Source of the DNA: Lachnospiraceae bacterium
GTDB taxonomy: Bacteria > Bacillota > Clostridia > Lachnospirales > Lachnospiraceae
Assembly (NCBI GenBank): GCA_024399135.1
Contig: JAKSHY010000001.1
Coordinates: 186,001-250,000 of the forward strand
Direction: 5' to 3'
DNA: 64,000 bases
Numbering within the stretch: position 1 is the first letter of the stretch; each line of letters starts with the position of its first letter. The notes under the pieces are model-generated. The model searched no databases. It had not been told where the DNA came from and was given only the letters and a program-made list of their open reading frames with translations. A program made the translations under genes and the position numbers. Positions 37,198 to 46,718 of the stretch are shown piece after piece.

Positions 37198-39129
37198 ATG
37201 ATTTTAGATGTTCAGAACATATCAAAAGCATTTAATGAAAAACAAATATTAGATTCAGTATCTTTTCATATAGAGGATAATGATAAGGTTGCCTTAATTG
37301 GTATTAATGGTGCCGGTAAAACCACTCTACTTAGGATTATTACCGGTGAATATGAGCCTGATGAAGGTATTATATCTTTGTCCAGGGACAAAAATATAGG
37401 CTATCTATCACAAGAAGCAACTGTCGACTCTAACAACACTATATATGAAGAACTTCTTGATGCCAGGAAGGATTTAGTATTAATCGAAGAAAAGCTTCGT
37501 TCCATGGAAGATAAAATGTCCTCTCTTACCGGTCGTGAGCTGGATGATTTGATGAATTCGTATACCTCTCTTTCGCATTCTTTCGAAATCAGCGGTGGTT
37601 TTTCCTACAAAAGCGAAATCAACGGATTATTAAAGGGGTTAGGTTTCGACTCATCTGATATCGATCGTTCCATCAACACTCTATCTGGTGGACAAAAAAC
37701 GCGAGTTGCTTTATCGAAATTATTAGTAACCAAACCTGATCTAATAATTCTTGATGAGCCAACCAACCATCTTGATATTAATGCAATATCATTCTTAGAG
37801 AACTACTTGTTAAATTATAACAAGGCAGTACTTATCGTTTCTCATGACAGATATTTTCTCGACAAAATGACGAATAAGGTTGTCGAAATCGAAAATACCA
37901 AAGCTACAACATTTCTAGGTAACTATTCTGATTATGCTGTCAAAAAGGAAGCTTTAAGAAACGAACAGCTTTCATTATATTATAAGCAGCAGGCTCAGAT
38001 TCTCCATCAGGAAAAAGTTATTGAAAAATTAAAACAGTTTAACAGAGAAAAATCAATAAAGCGTGCTGAATCAAGAGAAAAGGCATTAAGCAAAATTAAC
38101 AGAATCGAAAAACCTGTTGAACTTAATGATGCCATGAACATCTCTCTTCTTCCCGAAAGAATATCAGGAAATGATGTTTTGGATATTAACAAACTTACGA
38201 TGGGCTTTAACAATAATATTTTATTTAAAGATATCGATTTTAGCATTAAAAGAGGTGAACACGTAGCATTAATCGGTGACAATGGAACTGGGAAAACTAC
38301 TATTCTTAAGATTATCAACAATCTGATTAATCCAATTAGTGGTGAAATAAAAATAGGAACTAACGTTGATATAGGATATTATGACCAGGAGCATCAGGTT
38401 CTTCATGAAGATAAGACATTATTCGATGAGCTCCAGGATGAATATCCTACCATGAATAATACTGATGTAAGGAATACACTCGCAGCATTCCTTTTCACTA
38501 ACGACGATGTGTTTAAGCTTATTAAAAATCTGTCTGGTGGTGAAAAAGGTCGTGTATCTTTAGCAAAGTTAATGCTTTCAAAATCTAACCTTTTAATTTT
38601 AGATGAGCCAACCAACCATCTTGACATTACTTCAAAAGAAATATTAGAGGATGCGCTTAATTCATATGAAGGAACTGTTCTATATGTAAGCCACGACAGA
38701 TATTTCATCAATAGAACCGCAAGTCGCGTTATTGAATTAGCAAATTCCAAAATTACTACTTATCTTGGGAACTATGATTATTATCTGGAAAAAAAATATG
38801 AAAATATTGATAATGATTCTATTGCATCATCCACGTTAAAGGTCGTAAACAATGTTCCTTCCTCTAAAAACTCAGATATTTCAACTGGCGCACTAGATTA
38901 CAAAGCTCAGAAAGAACTACAGGCCAAGCAAAGAAAAAAAGAGAATGAGTTAAAAAAATGTGAAGAAAGAATCGATGTGCTTGAAAAGAAAATTAAAGAG
39001 TTGGAAGAAAAACTTCAAGATCCAGCCATTGCAACATCATCAGTTAAACTTCAGGAAGTTACTAAAGAAATCGAGGTCAACCAAAACGAACTAAATGATT
39101 TGTATGAAAAATGGGAAGAGCTTTCATAG
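37198..39129 (+). CDS. ABC-F family ATPase
   Basis: 643-residue soluble protein with two ABC ATPase domains and no membrane helices, the ABC-F layout of ribosome-associated factors. Domain 1: GINGAGKTTLLRI, LSGGQKTRVALSKLL, LIILDEPTNHLDI. Domain 2: GDNGTGKTTILKI, LSGGEKGRVSLAKLM, LILDEPTNHLDITS. The interdomain linker is charged and helical. A C-terminal coiled coil (about 560-643) resembles Uup/YfmR-type members rather than short resistance factors. The translation-factor role is inferred from the family. I choose ATG 37198 because GAGGT precedes it; upstream in-frame codons show no site. It ends in a hairpin shared with the convergent gene. Confidence 0.9.
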   Translation: MILDVQNISKAFNEKQILDSVSFHIEDNDKVALIGINGAGKTTLLRIITGEYEPDEGIISLSRDKNIGYLSQEATVDSNNTIYEELLDARKDLVLIEEKLRSMEDKMSSLTGRELDDLMNSYTSLSHSFEISGGFSYKSEINGLLKGLGFDSSDIDRSINTLSGGQKTRVALSKLLVTKPDLIILDEPTNHLDINAISFLENYLLNYNKAVLIVSHDRYFLDKMTNKVVEIENTKATTFLGNYSDYAVKKEALRNEQLSLYYKQQAQILHQEKVIEKLKQFNREKSIKRAESREKALSKINRIEKPVELNDAMNISLLPERISGNDVLDINKLTMGFNNNILFKDIDFSIKRGEHVALIGDNGTGKTTILKIINNLINPISGEIKIGTNVDIGYYDQEHQVLHEDKTLFDELQDEYPTMNNTDVRNTLAAFLFTNDDVFKLIKNLSGGEKGRVSLAKLMLSKSNLLILDEPTNHLDITSKEILEDALNSYEGTVLYVSHDRYFINRTASRVIELANSKITTYLGNYDYYLEKKYENIDNDSIASSTLKVVNNVPSSKNSDISTGALDYKAQKELQAKQRKKENELKKCEERIDVLEKKIKELEEKLQDPAIATSSVKLQEVTKEIEVNQNELNDLYEKWEELS

Positions 39130-39139
39130 CTCTTCCCAT
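39111..39139. terminator. Bidirectional terminator, ABC-F and zinc-ribbon gene
   Basis: 12-bp perfect stem ATGGGAAGAGCT (39111-39122) and AGCTCTTCCCAT (39128-39139) with a 5-base loop. The ABC-F stop codon (39127-39129) falls at the loop and second arm. It serves both convergent units. Confidence 0.75.
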
Positions 39140-39154
39140 TACTTATATCATATC

Positions 39155-40471
39155 TTACTTTCTTTCAAATACTATAGGTAACATCTGCGATGGAAGCAAA
39201 TCGTTCGCATTTTTTCCATTAACAAAATTAACAGTTAATGTGTTTCCCTCTAAGGTATACTCAATTGTCTCATCACTACTATCTGCAAAATTAAGAGTAA
39301 TTACATTATCCTGATCAGCATTATATTCAAAATCCTTAAATGTATCTGAGCCTGCCATAGCTTTCTTTAAATCATCCATTAAATAATCAATATTTTCTCT
39401 GATATATTCATCAATGCTCATTCCATACATATCATAGCTTAAATCATCAGCAGATTCATAGCCATAATCTCTGGCCTTTTCATCAACCATATCCTTAACA
39501 TATACAATCATCACTTCTCTCATCGTATCCATAAGCTTATCTGTATCAATAAAGATATGTCCACTTCCATCTTCATTAAATACCATTTCAATTGGAACTA
39601 AAATTGCATTCTTGTAGCTGAAAGAATTATCACCAATATATGATTTTAAAAATGGAAGCATGTCTATTTTAGCAAGCCATTCACCGGCAATGTTATTCTT
39701 AGTAAGTTCGATGCACTCATCAATCTTTTTCTTCGCCGCATCAAAATTAATCTTATCATCAGATACTACCTTCTGATATTCAGCTAAAGCACCAACATAG
39801 TCCTCACTCTTATATAATGATTCAGCCTTTTCGAATGCATCCTGAGATGATTTAATAGCCTTAATTTTATCTACATAATCAGCATATTTCTTATCATCCT
39901 TAAGAACTGACTTACCAAAAGAAGTAACTACATCTTTAATCTCATCGAACTTAACATCACCATTCTGATATTTCTTAAACATATCCTTGGTGTAATCATT
40001 AGCATATTTTTGAATATCATCAATTAAATCTTCGTCACTGATATCATCAAAATTAGCAATTATAGCATCAATGTCATTATTATCCATTGCCTTTTTCATC
40101 TTGGCATTGGCACTGAACATCAAAAAGTATAATGCGACTCCCGCTCCAGCTAAAACTAACACAGCAATTATTATACCAATCACAAGTCCCTTATGAGACT
40201 TCTTGGCTTTTACAGGTGTTGCCACAGGTTGCTGATAAATTTGCTGAGGTACTGGCTGTGGAACAGGTTGTGGTGCTGGCTGAACCGGCTGTGGTGCTGG
40301 CTGCACTGGTTGTGCTTCCGGCTGTACAGGCTGTGGCGATGGCTGAACCGGCTGTGATGCTGGCTGTGGCGCTGGCTGTACTGCTTCAGTTGCTGCCTGA
40401 TTTACTGTTCCACAGTATGGGCAGAATTTTGCGCCTTCTTTAATTTCGTTTCCGCAATTTTTACAAAACAT
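39155..40471 (-). CDS. Membrane protein: zinc ribbon, Pro/Gln repeats, unknown C-domain
   Basis: 438 residues, function unknown. Zinc ribbon at the N-terminus (C3, C6, C17, C20; MFCKNCGNEIKEGAKFCPYCG is the family-typical start). A low-complexity stretch of Q-P-V-Q-P-x-P-Q units runs from about 31 to 85, encoded by DNA repeats at about 40215-40385, followed by one membrane helix (about 98-120). A helical region with TPR-like KAESLYKSEDYVGALAEYQ comes next, and a C-terminal domain with VITLNFADSSDETIEYTLEGN that resembles a small beta domain. It is the last gene after icd (15 bases). Architecture parallels 25520-27004. Confidence 0.78.
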   Translation of the reverse strand: MFCKNCGNEIKEGAKFCPYCGTVNQAATEAVQPAPQPASQPVQPSPQPVQPEAQPVQPAPQPVQPAPQPVPQPVPQQIYQQPVATPVKAKKSHKGLVIGIIIAVLVLAGAGVALYFLMFSANAKMKKAMDNNDIDAIIANFDDISDEDLIDDIQKYANDYTKDMFKKYQNGDVKFDEIKDVVTSFGKSVLKDDKKYADYVDKIKAIKSSQDAFEKAESLYKSEDYVGALAEYQKVVSDDKINFDAAKKKIDECIELTKNNIAGEWLAKIDMLPFLKSYIGDNSFSYKNAILVPIEMVFNEDGSGHIFIDTDKLMDTMREVMIVYVKDMVDEKARDYGYESADDLSYDMYGMSIDEYIRENIDYLMDDLKKAMAGSDTFKDFEYNADQDNVITLNFADSSDETIEYTLEGNTLTVNFVNGKNANDLLPSQMLPIVFERK

Positions 40472-40486
40472 TTTTTACTCCTTAAA

Positions 40487-41695
40487 TTAATACAATTCAT
40501 CAAATGTGCTTCTAATTGCTTTAATAAAATCCATACTATTTAATATAACTGGATTTTCGCAAGTACTAATAAGTGATAATGACTTAGTCATTTTACCATC
40601 TTCTACAGTTTTAATACATGCCTTTTCAAGTGTATCAGCGAATCTAACTAAATCATTAATTCCATCAAGTTCGCCACGTTTTCTAAGAGCTCCTGTCCAT
40701 GCAAAGATTGTTGCAATAGAATTAGTTGAAGTCTCTTCACCCTTTAAGTGCTTATAATAATGTCTTTGTACTGTTCCATGAGCTGCCTCATATTCATATA
40801 CACCAGATGGGCTAACAAGTACAGAAGTCATCATGGACAAATCACCATAAGCAGTAGCAACCATATCAGACATAACATCACCATCATAGTTCTTACATGC
40901 CCAGATGAATCCACCGTTAGAACGAATTACTCTTGCTACAGCATCATCAATTAATGTATAAAAATATTCTATACCAAGTTCATCAAACTTTTCCTTAAAC
41001 TCAGCTTCGAAAATTTCCTGGAATATATCCTTAAATGTATGATCATACTTTTTCGAAATAGTATCCTTAGAACTAAACCATAAATCCTGTTTAGTATCTA
41101 TAGCATAATTAAAGCATGCTCTTGCGAAACTTGAAATTGATTTTTTAGTATTATGAATTCCCTGTATAATACCTTCACCATCAAAATTATGAATTGTTTC
41201 ACGAATTTCTGTTCCATCCTCAGCAGTAAACACAAGCTCTGCTTTACCTTTTCCAGGAACCTTTATTTCGACATTCTTATATACATCACCATAAGCATGA
41301 CGTGCAATTGTAATTGGTTTAGTCCAGTTATTAACATATGGAACAATTCCTTTTACTAAAATAGGAGCTCTAAATACAGTTCCATCAAGAATAGCTCTAA
41401 TTGTACCATTAGGACTCTTCCACATTTCTTTAAGATCATACTCGCTCATTCTTGCCTGGTTAGGTGTGATAGTTGCACACTTAACAGCAACTCCATATTT
41501 TAAAGTAGCATTAGCCGAATCAACAGTAACCTGATCATCAGTTTCATTTCTGTTCTTTAATCCTAAATCATAATACTCAGACTTAAGATCAACGTAAGGA
41601 AGAATAAGTTCATCCTTAATCATCTGCCAGAGTATTCTGGTCATTTCATCTCCATCCATTTCAACTAATGGGGTTGTCATCTGAATTTTAGCCAT
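40487..41695 (-). CDS. icd: NADP-dependent isocitrate dehydrogenase
   Basis: Oxidatively decarboxylates isocitrate to 2-oxoglutarate; 402 residues of the dimeric type shared with eukaryotes. Marks: [19 protein letters not shown] near the start, [20 protein letters not shown], the substrate-binding [16 protein letters not shown], the metal region in the later YDGDVMSD and the coenzyme region [11 protein letters not shown]. It lies 1 base after a GntR regulator and in the same unit as a Re-citrate-synthase-like gene, which fits the oxidative branch toward glutamate. No aconitase gene is in the window. Confidence 0.95.
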   Translation of the reverse strand: MAKIQMTTPLVEMDGDEMTRILWQMIKDELILPYVDLKSEYYDLGLKNRNETDDQVTVDSANATLKYGVAVKCATITPNQARMSEYDLKEMWKSPNGTIRAILDGTVFRAPILVKGIVPYVNNWTKPITIARHAYGDVYKNVEIKVPGKGKAELVFTAEDGTEIRETIHNFDGEGIIQGIHNTKKSISSFARACFNYAIDTKQDLWFSSKDTISKKYDHTFKDIFQEIFEAEFKEKFDELGIEYFYTLIDDAVARVIRSNGGFIWACKNYDGDVMSDMVATAYGDLSMMTSVLVSPSGVYEYEAAHGTVQRHYYKHLKGEETSTNSIATIFAWTGALRKRGELDGINDLVRFADTLEKACIKTVEDGKMTKSLSLISTCENPVILNSMDFIKAIRSTFDELY

Positions 41696-41696
41696 G

Positions 41697-42374
41697 TTAA
41701 ATTTCTCCTATACTCAATTTTATATTTTCGTAAGCATTAACAATATGCTGATTAGCAAGTCTTTCTGCTTCCTTAGTATCTCTTGACTTAATAGCTTCCA
41801 TAATTAGCTTATGCTCTTCATTAGAAGATACACCTCTCGATGTTGTTAAAGTCTTCTTCCTGATACGAATTACATACTGATGATAATCCTGCAATAAATT
41901 CTGAAGCATCTTCGAGCCACATGCTTCATATAGAATATGATGAAATCTGTTATCAAGTTCAGCCATTTGGTCCATATGGCCCTTTGATGCATGAAACTGA
42001 GCAAGATAAACATTTTCTTCCATTTCTTCCAACTGCTCATCCGTGATATTCTCACATGCAAGCTTTGCACACATTCCCTCTAAGGATGACCTGATCATAT
42101 AGATGTCATGAACATCTTTTGGACTTATCCCTGTAACATATGCACCTTTATTAGGAATAATGGTTATTAATCCTTCAAGCTCTAACTGCCTGAAGGCTTC
42201 TCTTACAGGAGTTCTACTAACACCAAGCTCATTTCCTATGGCAACTTCCTTTAATTCTTCATTTTCTTTATATTTGCCATTAAGAATATCTTCTCTTAAC
42301 TTGTGAAATACTCTTCCTCGAAGTGAATAGCCATCTAATCCTTCATTTTTTAATTCAAAACTTTTACTTGCCAT
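41697..42374 (-). CDS. GntR-family regulator, FadR/FCD type
   Basis: 225-residue repressor: N-terminal winged helix (about 15-80; [39 protein letters not shown]) and a C-terminal all-helical FCD ligand domain with metal-type residues in [14 protein letters not shown] and later H residues. It lies between the Re-citrate-synthase-like gene (overlap of one base) and icd, so it most likely controls this operon through the palindrome at 43832-43849. The effector, perhaps a di- or tricarboxylate, is inferred from context only. Confidence 0.92.
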   Translation of the reverse strand: MASKSFELKNEGLDGYSLRGRVFHKLREDILNGKYKENEELKEVAIGNELGVSRTPVREAFRQLELEGLITIIPNKGAYVTGISPKDVHDIYMIRSSLEGMCAKLACENITDEQLEEMEENVYLAQFHASKGHMDQMAELDNRFHHILYEACGSKMLQNLLQDYHQYVIRIRKKTLTTSRGVSSNEEHKLIMEAIKSRDTKEAERLANQHIVNAYENIKLSIGEI

Positions 42375-43801
42375 TAAAGATCATTTACTCCTTTTACAAT
42401 AACACCAAGTTCATCCGCAACAATTTTAATCTGATTTAACAACTCATCATCAGTCAAAACAGTAACACGACCATCATCATACTGAGTATCTACCCATTTC
42501 TTAAGTTCCTGAACAAGTTCTGAATTCTTAGAGAACTGGTCATCACCTCTAAGCTTAAGATATGTATTCATCCAATGAGCAATTCCTGCTAATCCCGATG
42601 TGTTAGAAACAGCACACAATGCAGGTCTGTTTAAGAATTTTTCAGTGTCAAAGATATTGTATATCTCTTCATTTTTTAATAATCCATCTGCATGAATACC
42701 AGCACGTGTAACATTAAAGTTCTTTCCAACAAAAGGAGTTCTTGGTGGAATCTGATAACCTATTTCTTTTTCGTAATATTCAGCAAGCTCTGTAATTACT
42801 TTAGTGTCCATGCCATTAAGATCACCCTTAAGCTGGGCATATTCAAATACCATAGCCTCTAAAGGAGTGTTACCTGTTCTTTCGCCAATACCGAATAATG
42901 ATGTATTAACACCACAGCAACCATAAAGCCATGCAGCCGTCGAATTAACAACAGCCTTATAAAAATCATTATGTCCATGCCATTCAATGAGTTCAGATGG
43001 CACACCTGCATGTGCCTGAAGTGCATAAATAATTCCAGGAACAGAACGAGGAATAACTGCACCAGGATAGTTAACCCCGTATCCCATGGTATCGCATGCT
43101 CTAACCTTGATAGGTATTTTATACTGATCCATTAATTCCATAAGCTCGTGGCAGAATGGAACAACATATCCATAAATATCTGCTCTGGTAATATCCTCAA
43201 GATGACATCTAACTGCAATACCTTCCTCAAGACAATCCTTAACAACAGAAAGATAATGCTCCATAGCCTCTTTTCTGGTCATCTTAAGTTTCATAAAAAT
43301 ATGATAGTCAGAACAAGAAACAAGAATACCTGTTTCCTTCATTCCAAGCTCTTTAACAAGTTTAAAATCTTCTTTAGAAGCACGAATCCATGATGTAACC
43401 TCAGGGAATTCATATCCTCTTTCCATACACTTAACAACAGCATCCCTGTCCTTTTTCGAATAAAGGAAAAATTCAGATGCTCTGATCATTCCATTAGGAC
43501 CACCTAATTTATGAAGATAATCATATATAGTTACTATCTGTTCTGTAGAATATGGAGCTCTTGACTGCTGTCCATCTCTAAAGGTAGTATCTGTAATCCA
43601 AATATCTTTAGGCATATTATGAGGAACAATTCTATCATTAAACGGAATCTTGGGAACCTCAGAATATGGGAACATATTTCTGAACGCGTTAGGCTTCTTA
43701 ACGTCATCCAAAATATACATATGCTCTTCTATTGAAAGAAGATTATTCTTTTCATTCATTGTGACCGGACGGTCAGCAAAGTAATCACCTATATTAGCCA
43801 T
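42374..43801 (-). CDS. Probable Re-citrate synthase (HMGL-like)
   Basis: 475-residue enzyme of the isopropylmalate/homocitrate synthase superfamily. The barrel begins IWITDTTFRDGQQSRAPYS with the metal/catalytic Asp-Arg, and the HxH metal motif is IEWHGHNDFYKA. GIGERTGNTPLEAMV and GIHADGLLKNEEIY are further marks. It lacks the LeuA C-terminal regulatory domain typical of leucine biosynthesis. The segment GGPNGMIRASEFFLYSKKDR and the neighbouring icd match what I recall for Re-citrate synthases of anaerobes, which make citrate from acetyl-CoA and oxaloacetate. A homocitrate or 2-isopropylmalate synthase role is the alternative. AGGAGG precedes the ATG. Confidence 0.78.
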   Translation of the reverse strand: MANIGDYFADRPVTMNEKNNLLSIEEHMYILDDVKKPNAFRNMFPYSEVPKIPFNDRIVPHNMPKDIWITDTTFRDGQQSRAPYSTEQIVTIYDYLHKLGGPNGMIRASEFFLYSKKDRDAVVKCMERGYEFPEVTSWIRASKEDFKLVKELGMKETGILVSCSDYHIFMKLKMTRKEAMEHYLSVVKDCLEEGIAVRCHLEDITRADIYGYVVPFCHELMELMDQYKIPIKVRACDTMGYGVNYPGAVIPRSVPGIIYALQAHAGVPSELIEWHGHNDFYKAVVNSTAAWLYGCCGVNTSLFGIGERTGNTPLEAMVFEYAQLKGDLNGMDTKVITELAEYYEKEIGYQIPPRTPFVGKNFNVTRAGIHADGLLKNEEIYNIFDTEKFLNRPALCAVSNTSGLAGIAHWMNTYLKLRGDDQFSKNSELVQELKKWVDTQYDDGRVTVLTDDELLNQIKIVADELGVIVKGVNDL

Positions 43802-43830
43802 AATTAGCCTCCTAAAAATCGTATGGTTTT

Positions 43831-43859
43831 ATTGTATACAATTATACAACCAGTGTCAA
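43831..43859 (-). promoter_or_regulatory. Promoter with GntR-type operator, citrate synthase-icd operon
   Basis: Minus strand: TTGACA (43854-43859), 17-base spacer, TACAAT (43831-43836). The palindrome TTGTATACAATTATACAA (43832-43849; 7-base arms, 4-base centre) covers the -10 and most of the spacer, ideal for repression by the GntR protein encoded second in the operon. Confidence 0.75.
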
Positions 43860-43892
43860 TACTGCTATTTATCTTATATTTAATGCATTAAA

Positions 43893-43920
43893 AAAAGGAC
43901 AATCTATTGATTGCCCTTTT
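43893..43920 (-). terminator. Terminator after the LRR gene pair
   Basis: Stem AAAAGGACAATC (43893-43904) and GATTGCCCTTTT (43909-43920): 12 pairs with one G-U in the minus-strand RNA, a 4-base loop and a T-rich tail. It lies 13 bases after the stop of the 925-residue gene. Confidence 0.85.
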
Positions 43921-43933
43921 GCATACATAAATA

Positions 43934-46711
43934 CTATATTTCTTTTTTCTTAACCGGCAGAACGAAGAACACTATCGCAAGTGCTATACATCCTATAACT
44001 AAAAACCATTTCGGATGAATTGAATAGTCTCCTGTATCAGGTGTATCATCCTTAATTCTTTCACCTTCCTTTTGAACCATGGAATTAATTTCATCTGAAT
44101 TATAAAATCCATAAGGTGAGAAATGCTGACACTTAAACGATATGTTTTCTCCATCTTCGGAAATAGTAAATTCTACAGCCTCTAGCTGTCCGTCATTGTC
44201 CAACGCAACTACATGAAGGTCATTCTTGTCAACAGAAGAAGGAATCTTCATATCAACAGTCAGATATTGCTTACCAAGCTTATTAATCATGACCTTATTA
44301 GAATCATCGTACAAAGATATATCTAATCCAATAATATTAGATGGTGTTTTTCCTCCATACAATTCAGCATATGCATTAGAGATCTTTTCCTTAGCGTTCT
44401 GTGAATCTGTTATATGCAGAAAATATGTATTTTCATCCCCTGGCATATTAGCAGTTATACCATTAGCATCAACCATAGAAGAATTACTTAATACATTAAC
44501 GCCACTTGCATCATAGCGCGAAACTCCATTTGAATTATCAGAAATTATACTTCCATTAGAATCCTTAACCAAGCCATGAAAGCCATATAAACCAGGTTCA
44601 AGAACTGTATCCATAAGATTGGATGAATTTTTCAATACAGCGTTCTTCATATTTCCGAAAACATAATTTCTATCATCAGAATTCGCAAGTCTTCCTGTTC
44701 TTGTTCCATAGGTAATTGAAGGAAGTTCACTACCTTCAAAAATAACTGTATCAGTACCTCCCTGAAGGTCGAATGCTCCAAGTCCAATATTTTTTACATT
44801 AGGTCCAATAACAACGCTTGATAATTTAGTATTTTTAAATGCATTAACACCAATGTCTGTTAATGATTCTCCTCTGTTTAATGTTCTTAAATTAGTGCAT
44901 CCATTAAAAGCATCTTCACCAATTGAAGTAGTCGTTGTAGCAAGATTTAATGCAGCTATTCCCTGATTGTCTCTAAAAGCACCATCAGCAATAATTTTAA
45001 CTCCTTCTGGAATAGTTACCACAGAATCATTGCCTTTGTAATCAATTAATATTCCATCGCCTACAATAAGGAAAATATCTTTAGAATTATTAATAAATGG
45101 TGTATTTGAAAAAGCATTAGCTCCAATTGATTTTACTGAAGAAGGAATCTTAACATCATTCAAATTATCACAATGATAAAATGCTCCGTAGCCTATAGAT
45201 TCAACGCCCTCTGGTATATTTATACCAGAAAGTGAACTTCTGGCGAACGCGAAATCTCCAATCGTAGTAATACCATCAGGGAAATCATATGAATCAAGTG
45301 TCGAATCCATATAATATGCCTGCTGTGCAATCTTATCCTGAACTACAGTAAATTTAGGAAAGTCAATTCCTTTAAGAGCTTTGTCCGAAAGAATATCCTT
45401 AACTTTTTCATTAGTGCTCTCCTGACTTTCAGAAACCTCTGCTGAATCTGTGTTTTCTGCTAAAGCTTCTTCATCATCAGATTTGTTAGGATTAACTGAT
45501 GGCGTTTCATATGATAAATCCAGTCTATTTTGATTACCATCTCTAACCTTTGCCTTATTATCTATGAATACCAATGCCTTACCTGATACAATTGGTGAAG
45601 AACCAAGAACATTTTCATTATTATTGTTAGCAGGATTAACTATTTTATATCCTGTAACATCAGAGCCATTAATTACTCCCGTATAGTATCTAGCATCATC
45701 AGGTTTTTTCGTAGGAATTGGTTTTCCATCCTGAACTTCTATAACGAGTTCATCCTCAGCTGGTTTTAATACAGGTCCTAAAATTTCCTCTGAAACAATA
45801 GCTGAATTATTAGTATCTTCGTACTCAACCTCTTCAACCTCACTCTTTTCGAGATTCTTATTAAAATCATAAGCATATGAACCAGGAGTTGCCTTTAACA
45901 TAACATTAGGGCATCCATCAAAAGCAGTTTCTGCAATGAAATTCAATGAATCAGGACAGTCCACCAGACTTAAATTGACACAATCCTCGAATGCCTTAGT
46001 ATCAATGTTCCTAATAGGATGTGGTATTTTAATTTCTTTTAAATTAATACAGTTAGAAAATGCATATTCTGGTACAGAATAAAGATTACCATCTAAAGCA
46101 ACCTTCTTAATATTAGGATTTCCCCAAAAAGCATAGCCTGCTATTTCATTAACTGTCCATGGAGCCTCATAAATACCATTCTTATATGAAGGTAGCATAT
46201 AATATAATTTCTCAATTTCACTATCATATAAAACATTATCAACAATAGCTAAATATTCATTGGCATCATCAACTGTTAGATTAACCAAAGAATTATCACC
46301 AGCGAACACTCCACTTCCTAGTTTCTTTACATTCTTACCAAGAGATACATTAGTCAGGGCCTTATTATTTGAAAATGCAGCAGAATCAATTTCCTCAACA
46401 TCATCTCCTACCTCAACTGTTCTTAAGCCCACACAGTTTGCAAAGGCTCCATACTCAATCTTCTTACACTCATCATTAATCTTAACCTTAACAATATTCC
46501 CATTTCCAGCGAATGCTTCTTCACCTATAGTTCTAATGACATCAGGAATAGACACAACTTCCGCTGTGCCTCGATATTTAACGAGTGTTGTTCCCCTTAT
46601 TTCAAAATCAGATGTGGAAGATTGCGCCTCCACATCTGAAACTGGAATCAAAGAAATAACTAATGCAGTTGCAAGGAGCACTGCTCCTATTGAACGCAAA
46701 ACTTTCTTCAT
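43934..46711 (-). CDS. BspA-like leucine-rich-repeat surface protein with sorting signal
   Basis: 925 residues. Signal peptide (about 1-30; MKKVLRSIGAVLLATALVIS). Two blocks of LRR_5/BspA-type repeats (about 60-280 and 470-690; units such as IGEEAFAGNGNIVKV, IGYGAFYHCDNLNDV) flank a linker. A C-terminal module (about 760-880) ending QHFSPYGFYN follows, then TPDTGD at 890-895, IHPKWF, a hydrophobic helix and KKKEI. This is the layout of a sortase-anchored surface adhesin. It is encoded 7 bases after the 1830-residue protein, whose C-terminal module and tail it shares. A class B sortase is encoded nearby. Confidence 0.88.
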   Translation of the reverse strand: MKKVLRSIGAVLLATALVISLIPVSDVEAQSSTSDFEIRGTTLVKYRGTAEVVSIPDVIRTIGEEAFAGNGNIVKVKINDECKKIEYGAFANCVGLRTVEVGDDVEEIDSAAFSNNKALTNVSLGKNVKKLGSGVFAGDNSLVNLTVDDANEYLAIVDNVLYDSEIEKLYYMLPSYKNGIYEAPWTVNEIAGYAFWGNPNIKKVALDGNLYSVPEYAFSNCINLKEIKIPHPIRNIDTKAFEDCVNLSLVDCPDSLNFIAETAFDGCPNVMLKATPGSYAYDFNKNLEKSEVEEVEYEDTNNSAIVSEEILGPVLKPAEDELVIEVQDGKPIPTKKPDDARYYTGVINGSDVTGYKIVNPANNNNENVLGSSPIVSGKALVFIDNKAKVRDGNQNRLDLSYETPSVNPNKSDDEEALAENTDSAEVSESQESTNEKVKDILSDKALKGIDFPKFTVVQDKIAQQAYYMDSTLDSYDFPDGITTIGDFAFARSSLSGINIPEGVESIGYGAFYHCDNLNDVKIPSSVKSIGANAFSNTPFINNSKDIFLIVGDGILIDYKGNDSVVTIPEGVKIIADGAFRDNQGIAALNLATTTTSIGEDAFNGCTNLRTLNRGESLTDIGVNAFKNTKLSSVVIGPNVKNIGLGAFDLQGGTDTVIFEGSELPSITYGTRTGRLANSDDRNYVFGNMKNAVLKNSSNLMDTVLEPGLYGFHGLVKDSNGSIISDNSNGVSRYDASGVNVLSNSSMVDANGITANMPGDENTYFLHITDSQNAKEKISNAYAELYGGKTPSNIIGLDISLYDDSNKVMINKLGKQYLTVDMKIPSSVDKNDLHVVALDNDGQLEAVEFTISEDGENISFKCQHFSPYGFYNSDEINSMVQKEGERIKDDTPDTGDYSIHPKWFLVIGCIALAIVFFVLPVKKKEI

Positions 46712-46718
46712 ACTTCTT

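Noticed and set aside
40215-40385. CRISPR-like short repeats
   Set aside because: They are in-frame codon repeats encoding Q-P-V-Q-P units, without uniform spacers.
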